This document shows, in pieces, positions 52,940 to 60,200 of a stretch of DNA of 60,200 bases; the stretch's first letter is position 1, and every line of letters starts with the position of its first letter. The DNA is from an uncultured Eubacteriales bacterium (GTDB lineage: Bacteria > Bacillota > Clostridia > Christensenellales > Aristaeellaceae), in NCBI GenBank assembly GCA_902790175.1, contig CADAQZ010000015.1, forward strand, positions 1 to 60,200, given 5' to 3'. The position numbers were made by a program, and so were the translations under genes. The notes under the pieces were generated by a model. That model searched no databases, had not been told where the DNA came from, and saw nothing but the letters and a program-made list of their open reading frames with translations.

Positions 52940-54895
52940 CTAAGATTCCGTGGAGTTCCGATGAACGCCGCCGAGCGCGTAGAGGCACACGTCGCCCTCG
53001 GCGAAGACCAGCTCGCCGTTCTCGCGGAACCAGTCCTCGTCCACGGCGAAGTCGCTGCGCTCGTAGTTCGAGATGAAGACGTAGCCCACGCCGTAGCGCT
53101 CGAACAGCTCTTCACTGTCGCCGGGGAACTCCAGCATCCGGGACAGGTCGAGGTACTGCGCGGAGTAGTCGATGCCGTGGAAGAACAGGTAGCTGGGCGT
53201 GCCGCAGATGATGCTCCGACCGGCCAGCGCGGCGATCGGGTTCTTGTGCTGCGTGCCAGTGAGGAACACGGCGCCCGGCGGGGTGTTTTCGTCGGCGTAC
53301 CGCGCCGCGCCGACCTCGGCCTGGCTGAACAGCTGGTACTCGGACACGACCTCGCGCCCGATCGTCAGCGCGCCGGAGAGCGTGGAGGCGATCAGGAACG
53401 CCGCCGCCAGCACCGCCCGACCGCGCACGCCCTTCAACCGATTGAACAGCGCGACGAGGAACCAGCCCATCGCGGGCATCATGGCCATGTAGGCCACGTA
53501 AAACAGCTTGTTGTTGTCGTACTCGTTGGGCTGGAACTGGATCAGCTCCGCCACGACGTACACCGCCAGCGCCCCCAGCCCCAGCATGCGGAAGGCGGCC
53601 TGCCGACGCGCCTCGACGCCCTTTGCGGCGCGCCGCCCGCACAGCGCTGCCGGGACCATCAATAGCCAGATCAGGCCCACGTTCTTGATCCAGAACCAGC
53701 AGTAGCCGTCGATCAGGCTGCCGTCGCCCCGGTTGTTGACCCAGTTAAAGCGGAATTTCAGCGCGCCGCCCTTCACCGTCTGCGGGACCGACCAGGTCAT
53801 CAGCTGCGGCAGCGCCAGCACCACGGCGATCACGCCGTAGAGCAAAAAGCGCAGCAGCACGCCCCGCCACCGGGACCCGGATGCGTGGAGCAGGCAGTAA
53901 ATCATTGCCCCGGCGCTGATGAGCCCGAGCGCGAGGAAAGAGTGCGTATGGATCATCGGCATCGCCCCGGCCCACACGCCGAGGATCGCGAACAGGCGCG
54001 CGCTGCGCTTGCGCGCGGCCGTCGCCAGCATCCACAGCGCCGGGACGAGCGCCATCCAGCCCGCCAGCAGCGTGCGCTGGGGGATCATCATGTCGCAGAG
54101 CACGTTCACCCAGCGCAGGTTCAGATCCGGCTGGTTGGTGGGCGTGCGGTAGAAGCCGGTGAAGATCTCCTTGAAGGCCGTGGCGTCCTTGCCGATGCCG
54201 TCCAGCGCGTAGATGAAGCCAAGCCCGCCGTTGATGAACATCAGCACGAACGCCACGACGGTGGCGGCGCGGCTCTGCGTCAGATCCCAGCAGAAGATCA
54301 CGAAGCCGAGGTACACCAGCGCCATCATCAAAAGGCCCGACAGGATGAACGACAGCCTCAGCGAGCCGCCGCACAGCAGCATCGACGTCACCAGGCTGTC
54401 GCCCAGGAACGGGTAGCCCAGCAGCGCCCCGGGCAGCAGCGAGTAGGTGGGAGGGAAGGCCGTGCCGCGCAAACTTGTGGCGATGCCCAGGTGCAGGCAC
54501 AGGTCGCCGTACGTGGACTGGCCCACGTACAGCGCGCCGCCGGACTCGCGCAGCACGTGCGTGTGCAGCAGGTAGGCGCTCAGAAGCGTCAGCGGCACGA
54601 CCAGCGCGAACGGCAGCCACGCGGGCATGTCCGTCCAGCGGCGCTTGCGGGGAACGGCGCGGGTCATCATCTGCGCGATGGCGGCCAGCGCTAGCGCGAT
54701 GCCCAGGCCCAGAAGCTGCGAAGCCCTCGTGAAGCGCAGCGCGAACGCCATGAGCGCGGGCAGCCACATCATCTCGATCAGGCCCGCGCACAGCCCCAGC
54801 CAGAGCCGCGTCAGCCGGAAGTGCCCCGGCAGCAGCGCGTCCATCAGCGCCGCGCCGCACAGCAGGTATCCGACCAGCAACAACACACCGCCCAT
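52940..54895 (-). CDS. Large polytopic membrane protein, possibly GT-C glycosyltransferase-like
   Basis: 651 residues with about 12-14 predicted membrane helices and a soluble C-terminal domain of about 110 residues (from about 540). The loop after the third helix pair holds STYGDLCLHLGIATSLRGTA and FPPTYSLLPGALLGYPFLGD, with acidic and His residues facing outside, as in lipid-linked-sugar GT-C enzymes. Another loop reads MIPQRTLLAGWMALVPALWM, then PMIHTHSFLALGL. The GT-C idea is inference from topology. If right, it would glycosylate a surface polymer or protein using a polyprenyl-linked sugar. Confidence 0.7.
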   Translation of the reverse strand: MGGVLLLVGYLLCGAALMDALLPGHFRLTRLWLGLCAGLIEMMWLPALMAFALRFTRASQLLGLGIALALAAIAQMMTRAVPRKRRWTDMPAWLPFALVVPLTLLSAYLLHTHVLRESGGALYVGQSTYGDLCLHLGIATSLRGTAFPPTYSLLPGALLGYPFLGDSLVTSMLLCGGSLRLSFILSGLLMMALVYLGFVIFCWDLTQSRAATVVAFVLMFINGGLGFIYALDGIGKDATAFKEIFTGFYRTPTNQPDLNLRWVNVLCDMMIPQRTLLAGWMALVPALWMLATAARKRSARLFAILGVWAGAMPMIHTHSFLALGLISAGAMIYCLLHASGSRWRGVLLRFLLYGVIAVVLALPQLMTWSVPQTVKGGALKFRFNWVNNRGDGSLIDGYCWFWIKNVGLIWLLMVPAALCGRRAAKGVEARRQAAFRMLGLGALAVYVVAELIQFQPNEYDNNKLFYVAYMAMMPAMGWFLVALFNRLKGVRGRAVLAAAFLIASTLSGALTIGREVVSEYQLFSQAEVGAARYADENTPPGAVFLTGTQHKNPIAALAGRSIICGTPSYLFFHGIDYSAQYLDLSRMLEFPGDSEELFERYGVGYVFISNYERSDFAVDEDWFRENGELVFAEGDVCLYALGGVHRNSTES

Positions 54896-54924
54896 GCCGC
54901 ACCTCCGACAGAATCATTGCCACC

Positions 54925-54954
54925 ATTATAGCACCAGCGCGCCGCCGATGTAAA
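54925..54954 (-). promoter_or_regulatory. Promoter of the large membrane protein gene
   Basis: Minus-strand TTTACA (54949-54954), 18 bases, TATAAT (54925-54930), 30 bases before the start. Confidence 0.65.
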
Positions 54955-55011
54955 GCGAAAGGAGAGTTGTTTCCGAGTTGATACAGATGTTTCTATAAGA
55001 TTTCCAAATAT

Positions 55012-55084
55012 TGCATAAATATAAAGGAAACTTGAATATTAGTGAATATATATGACTGAAATTAGATGAATGTGTGCATAAATA
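55012..55084. repeat. TGCATAAATA direct repeats in an AT-rich intergenic stretch
   Basis: TGCATAAATA occurs at 55012-55021 and 55075-55084, 63 bases apart, each followed by an AAAG and then a TTGAA. The surrounding 54960-55130 is strikingly AT-rich for this genome. No gene is seen in it. Confidence 0.6.
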
Positions 55085-55094
55085 AAGAATTCTA

Positions 55095-55123
55095 TTGAAA
55101 AATGGGCAGTAAAGCGATAAAAT
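55095..55123 (+). promoter_or_regulatory. Promoter of the Ig-like surface protein gene
   Basis: TTGAAA (55095-55100), a 17-base spacer and TAAAAT (55118-55123), 45 bases before the start. Confidence 0.75.
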
Positions 55124-55168
55124 ATAAGTAATTACGAATGCCAATGAGGGGAACTGGAGGAATACGGC

Positions 55169-56840
<1,672 letters not shown>

Positions 56841-56866
56841 AAAAACGTAAAGATTTCGCTGAAAAG

Positions 56867-56904
56867 TTGTATTTATTGACAAGCTCGGTTATAATAAGTA
56901 CAGT
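56867..56904 (+). promoter_or_regulatory. Two overlapping promoters ahead of yajC
   Basis: TTGTAT (56867-56872) + 17 bases + TATAAT (56890-56895), and TTGACA (56876-56881) + 17 bases + TACAGT (56899-56904). The two promoters interleave with a 9-base offset. Only 27 bases lie between tgt and the first -35. Confidence 0.75.
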
Positions 56905-56934
56905 ATCCATCAGTATGCAAAGGAGAAATGAACG

Positions 56935-57345
56935 ATGATGAATCTGATGAACATTCTGGCCGAGGCCGGCGAGGCCGTGGCCGTTACCGCCGCCGACGCC
57001 ACCACCACCGCTGCCGACAGCACCGCCACGACGGCCCGCGCCGCTGGCGGCGGGGACATGATCATGACCATCGTGATGATGGCGGCCATGGTGGCCATCT
57101 TCTACTTCCTGCTCATCCGCCCGCAGCGCAAGAAGGACAAGCAGGTCAAGAACATGCTGGCCGCGCTGAAGGTGGGCGACCGCATCTGCACGATCGGCGG
57201 CCTGTACGGCACCATCGCCGCGCTGAAGGACGACACCGTGACCCTGACCATGGGCTCCCTGCAGAACACCATCGTCATCGCGCGCTGGGCCATCCGCAGC
57301 GTGGAGAACGTGGCGCTGGAGAACGACGCCGAGCCGCAGATCTGA
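56935..57345 (+). CDS. yajC: Preprotein translocase subunit YajC, with N-terminal extension
   Basis: Accessory Sec subunit, 136 residues. The core has one membrane helix (about 43-62), then FYFLLIRPQRKKDKQVKNML, KVGDRICTIGGLYGTIAALK and TIVIARWAIRSV, all typical. The preceding 40 residues, rich in Ala, Thr and Asp (VAVTAADATTTAADSTATTA), are an unusual extension. ATG 56935 lies nine bases after AGGAG (56921-56925). secD/secF do not follow; instead a palindromic repeat and a secreted protease gene do. Confidence 0.93.
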   Translation: MMNLMNILAEAGEAVAVTAADATTTAADSTATTARAAGGGDMIMTIVMMAAMVAIFYFLLIRPQRKKDKQVKNMLAALKVGDRICTIGGLYGTIAALKDDTVTLTMGSLQNTIVIARWAIRSVENVALENDAEPQI

Positions 57346-57365
57346 GTAAAATCGAAGATGAACAT

Positions 57366-57392
57366 GCAGGGGCGTCGCGACGACGCCCCTGC
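57366..57392. repeat. GCAGGGGCGTCG perfect palindrome
   Basis: GCAGGGGCGTCG and CGACGCCCCTGC pair perfectly around CGA: 12-base-pair stem and 3-base loop, the same design as at 55666 with coordinated base changes. Placed 20 bases after yajC, it might also act as an mRNA 3' hairpin. Confidence 0.82.
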
Positions 57393-57506
57393 CAATTGTT
57401 GGCTTGAACATGATTGGGAAACGGAACGTTTTCCGCATCGACGGGTTCAGCAGAATACGTCGACAATCACTGCCGGGCCGACCGACCCCGAAGGAGGGAA
57501 CCCATC

Positions 57507-59633
57507 GTGACGACGCACCTGAAACGCCTGCTGGCGCTGCTCATGGCGCTGCTGCTCTGCGCGGGCATGGCTTCGGCCGAGGACCTCGCGCCCGCGGGGG
57601 ACATCCCCGTCGAGGCCGTCCCCATGGAGGACATCCCCGCCGAGGCCGCGGAGCCGGAGGAGGCCCCCGTGATCGAGCGGGGGGAATTCACCCTGCCCGT
57701 GGAGGAACCCGCCGGGGAAGTCTCGGCGGAGCCCGCCCCCGAGGAAGCCATCCCCGCGGAGGAAGCGCCCCTTGAGCCCGCCTCCGACGAATCTGCCCCC
57801 GTGGTGGACGCCGCCCCCGTGACAGACGCTGCTCTTGAGGCGGACGCCGCCCCCGTGGCAGACGCCGCCCCCGTGGCAGACGCCGCCCCCGTGGCAGACG
57901 CCGCCCCCGTGGCAGACGCCGCCCTCGAGGCAGACGCTGCCCCCGTGGCCGATCCGGACGCGGCGGTGCTTGCCCCCGAGCCCCAGCCCGAGCCCGCCCC
58001 CGATCCCGACGCGATGGTCAGCGCCCCCGGCGACCCGGTGCTGGCCGTCGGCAGCCTGACGCTGGGCGTAAAGGAAAAGGTGCAGCTGACGCTTCAGAGC
58101 GGCGCGCTGCCGCAGGACGCGGGCGGCGTGCTCGCCTCGTCCGACCCGAAGATCGCGGCGGTGGACGCCGCGGGCATGGTGACTGCCAAGAAGGTCGGCT
58201 CCGCCACCATCACGCTGGACGTGGGCGGCATCCAGAGCGCCTGCGCCGTGACGGTGATGCCCGCGCCGAAGAAGATCGAGATCTCCGCCAAAAAGCTGTC
58301 GCTGGGCGTGGGGGAGGCCGTCGCGCTGGGCGCGTCCATCACGCCGGGCACAGTCTCGTCCATCGCGTTCGCCTCCAGCAACGGCAACGTCGCCGTCGTG
58401 GACGCGAGCGGCGTGATCGTGGCCGTCGGGCCGGGCAAGTGCACGATCACGGCCAGGACCTGCAACGGCAAGAAGGCCAAGTGCAAGGTGACGGTCGCGG
58501 CCGCGCCGACGTCCCTGGCCGCGAACGTCGGCCCGCTTTCGATGTGGGCCGGCCGGAGCGTCGAGATCGAGCCGATCCTCAGCCCCGGCAGCGGTGGCAC
58601 GGTGGCGTGCGTCAGCGCGAACCCCGGCGTCGTGTCCGTGGACGGCTTCACGGCGCGGGCGCAGGCCCAGGGCGAGACCACCATCTCGCTCTACACCTAC
58701 AACGGCTTGCGGCTCGACATCCCCGTCACGGTTTCCCGCGCGCCCGTCTATCGCGCGCTGGTGATCGGCGAGGGCAGCTTCCCGGACGCGGGGCTGGACG
58801 AACTGCCCGGCAAGCGCGACGTGGCGCTGATGGTGCGGATGCTCTCCAGCGTGCGCGGACCCGCGGACACCGGCTGGGCCGTGCAGTCCGCCACGGACCT
58901 GACGGCGGAGCAGATCCACGCCGCCATCCAGAGCGCCTTCGCAGGGGCCGTGGACGGGGACGTGTCGCTGTTCTACATCTCCACCCACGGGGACCAGGAA
59001 TTTGAGATCGACGGGCGCTATTCCGGCTACGCCGGGTGCCTGATGACGTATCCAGACCCGCGCTTTGACAACTGGTACGACCGCAACGCGCTGACGCTGG
59101 GACGCCTCGCGGGCTGGCTTTGCGAGGTGCCGGGCCAGGTGATCGTGATGATCGACAGCTGCGGCTCCGGCGCGGCCATCTACGGCGCGGCGGGCGTCTC
59201 GGCCCCGGCCATCTCCGCCGAGGACTTCGACAATGTCCACGAGATCGACGCGCCCGCGTTCTCGCCCGAGGCGTTCGACCAGGCCGTCGTCGATGCCTTC
59301 CGCGACGTGGACAAGGGCGTGCTGGGCCCCGGCCAGGGCGCGTTCGTGCTGGAAAACAAGTTCTTCGTGCTCACGGCCAGCGCCTACCGCGAGACCGGTT
59401 GGTCGAACAAGAACAAGTACAGCTACTTCACCAAGTGGCTGACGGACGGCATCAAGGTCAAGGGAAAGATGCCCGCCGACGCGAACAAGAACACGTACGC
59501 CACGCTGGATGAGGTGTTCAACTTCATCCGCCGGCGCGCCGAGAAAAAGACATTCAAGTACAACGGCGTGAAGTACAAGCAGCACGTGCAGGTGTATCCG
59601 GCGAACTGTGGATTTGAGATGTTCCACCGGTGA
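57507..59633 (+). CDS. Secreted caspase-like (C14) protease with Big2 Ig-like repeats
   Basis: 708 residues from GTG 57507 (AAGGAGGG upstream). Signal peptide about 1-25 (MASAED). An acidic Ala/Pro/Glu-rich stretch to about 170 includes repeats of PVADAA. Three Big2-type Ig-like domains follow (about 172-415: VGSLTLGVKEKVQLTLQSGA; ISAKKLSLGVGEAVALGASI; VGPLSMWAGRSVEIEPILSP). The C-terminal caspase-like domain has the catalytic dyad His494 (FYISTHGDQEFEIDG) and Cys552 (VMIDSCGSGA). Such orthocaspases usually cut after Arg or Lys; target unknown. Predicted extracellular, with no anchor seen. Confidence 0.88.
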   Translation: MTTHLKRLLALLMALLLCAGMASAEDLAPAGDIPVEAVPMEDIPAEAAEPEEAPVIERGEFTLPVEEPAGEVSAEPAPEEAIPAEEAPLEPASDESAPVVDAAPVTDAALEADAAPVADAAPVADAAPVADAAPVADAALEADAAPVADPDAAVLAPEPQPEPAPDPDAMVSAPGDPVLAVGSLTLGVKEKVQLTLQSGALPQDAGGVLASSDPKIAAVDAAGMVTAKKVGSATITLDVGGIQSACAVTVMPAPKKIEISAKKLSLGVGEAVALGASITPGTVSSIAFASSNGNVAVVDASGVIVAVGPGKCTITARTCNGKKAKCKVTVAAAPTSLAANVGPLSMWAGRSVEIEPILSPGSGGTVACVSANPGVVSVDGFTARAQAQGETTISLYTYNGLRLDIPVTVSRAPVYRALVIGEGSFPDAGLDELPGKRDVALMVRMLSSVRGPADTGWAVQSATDLTAEQIHAAIQSAFAGAVDGDVSLFYISTHGDQEFEIDGRYSGYAGCLMTYPDPRFDNWYDRNALTLGRLAGWLCEVPGQVIVMIDSCGSGAAIYGAAGVSAPAISAEDFDNVHEIDAPAFSPEAFDQAVVDAFRDVDKGVLGPGQGAFVLENKFFVLTASAYRETGWSNKNKYSYFTKWLTDGIKVKGKMPADANKNTYATLDEVFNFIRRRAEKKTFKYNGVKYKQHVQVYPANCGFEMFHR
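57842..57920 (+). repeat. 18-base tandem repeat in the caspase-like gene
   Basis: Four near-identical copies of GACGCCGCCCCCGTGGCA encode the DAAPVA hexapeptide within the low-complexity region; flanking diverged copies extend it. Confidence 0.85.
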
Positions 59634-59710
59634 GGGGAAGGCTGTCGCCCTCCTCGCGTTTCCGGCAGGTTAAAATTTCCGAAAAACCCCGCTGTGTCGC
59701 GCTTTTTGGC

Positions 59711-59739
59711 TTGACATGACAGGCACAAGGTGCTAAAAT
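59711..59739 (+). promoter_or_regulatory. Promoter of the L7Ae-like / rpsL genes
   Basis: TTGACA (59711-59716), a 17-base spacer and TAAAAT (59734-59739), 47 bases before the first gene. Confidence 0.82.
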
Positions 59740-59786
59740 ACATGAGTTCGGGTATGTGGACTGCGAGCGGGAAGGAGCGTGCGCGG

Positions 59787-60029
59787 ATGCTGGAAAAGCT
59801 GAAGAGCGCCGACAAGGTCGTCGGCACGCGCAGGCTCGTCCGCGCGATACAGGCCGGTGAGATCGCCGAGGCCTACGTCGCCCGCGACGCCGATCTGTTC
59901 ATACTGCGCCAGGTGCGCCAGGCCTGCAACGAGGCGGGCGTGCGCATGGTGGAGGTGGACACGATGAAGCAGCTGGGCGAAGCCTGTGGCATCGAGGTCA
60001 AAACCGCCTCCGCCGGCATCCGCAAGTAG
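59787..60029 (+). CDS. L7Ae/YbxF-family ribosomal-like protein
   Basis: 80 residues of the L7Ae-L30e fold, which binds kink-turn RNA. It begins MLEKLKSADKVVGTRRLVRA and contains AYVARDADLFILRQVRQACN and the C-terminal EACGIEVKTASAGI, as in YbxF of Bacillus, which also lies directly upstream of rpsL. ATG 59787 follows AAGGAG (59772-59777); earlier in-frame ATGs overlap the promoter -10. Here the usual upstream rpoB-rpoC is not adjacent. Confidence 0.9.
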   Translation: MLEKLKSADKVVGTRRLVRAIQAGEIAEAYVARDADLFILRQVRQACNEAGVRMVEVDTMKQLGEACGIEVKTASAGIRK

Positions 60030-60121
60030 CCACCCAACAACGCTCGTATCCTTCCAGGGTTGCGGAAGTGTATATAGAGGCTCAATCAGATCCATAATCT
60101 ATCAGGAGGTGCTTTTCTTCA

Positions 60122-60200
60122 ATGCCGACGATCAATCAGTTGATCCACAAGGGTAGAGAAAAGGTAACCAGCAAGTCGAATTCCCCGATTCTGCAGTCCT
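60122..60200 (+). CDS. rpsL: 30S ribosomal protein S12 (N-terminus only)
   Basis: The first 26 residues (MPTINQLIHKGREKVTSKSN and on to SPILQS) match S12; the rest is beyond the window. AGGAGGTGC at 60103-60111 is a strong ribosome site. It follows the L7Ae-like gene by 92 bases, as in the Firmicutes str region. Confidence 0.93.
   Translation, partial: MPTINQLIHKGREKVTSKSNSPILQS

Overview
The window looks like one contiguous piece of a GC-rich, Gram-positive-type (Firmicutes/Clostridia-like) chromosome. The evidence is the gene order (mraZ…ftsZ; pth-mfd; rplU-prp-rpmA; darA-holB-ricT; an L7Ae-like gene just before rpsL), a meso-DAP-type MurE, a PASTA-containing division PBP, a T-box ahead of pheST, Cheo-type LexA boxes, a class B sortase, and SpoIVA, which is specific to endospore formers. 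I cannot name the species. An uncultured high-GC gut clostridium (for example the Christensenellales or Oscillospirales) would fit, but that is inference.

Layout. 1-13 kb: lexA (partial, minus strand) diverges from a division and cell-wall cluster: mraZ, ftsL-like, pbpB/spoVD-like, murE, mraY, murD, ftsW, ftsQ, then ftsA and ftsZ behind their own promoter. The usual rsmH, murF, murG and murB/murC are not in the cluster. 13-24 kb: pth-mfd, then small enzymes (two GNATs, NUDIX, PAP2-like), a YgiQ-type radical SAM protein, a TetR regulator with a secreted amidase, and an AadA-like nucleotidyltransferase. 24-25.2 kb: an AT-richer IS630-family element with a frameshifted transposase, inserted at the terminator of a MATE transporter gene. 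26.8-27.9 kb: rplU-prp-rpmA; RpmA (L27) appears to lack a 24-residue internal segment. 27.9-39.7 kb: a surface and sporulation neighbourhood with sortase B, spoIVA, a tandemly duplicated two-gene module (phosphodiester glycosidase plus membrane-anchored protein of unknown function), a membrane LRR protein and secreted proteins. 39.8-42.9 kb: darA-holB-ricT and a small zinc-ribbon protein. 43.2-45.9 kb: a minus-strand run of transglutaminase-like, DegV and flavodoxin genes. 46.1-50 kb: T-box-controlled pheS-pheT. 50.3-55 kb: GNAT, a lipoprotein with six peptidoglycan-binding repeats, and a large membrane protein. 55.1-60.2 kb: an Ig-like surface protein, tgt, yajC, a secreted caspase-like protease with Ig-like repeats, an L7Ae-like protein and the start of rpsL.

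Two themes recur. First, intergenic spaces carry at least five families of short interspersed repeats: AACCCCTC…GAGGGGTT elements, CCTTCCCC elements, GTAGGGGCG palindromes, GATCCTTC…GAAGGATC elements, and GAGAGTG-like simple repeats that supply the C-terminal tails of FtsW and Mfd. Second, many proteins share one plan: a basic N-terminus, one membrane helix, a Thr/Glu/Pro-rich linker and an extracellular domain. This suggests a sizeable undescribed cell-surface complement. All promoters, terminators and repeats were called by eye; no database search was run.
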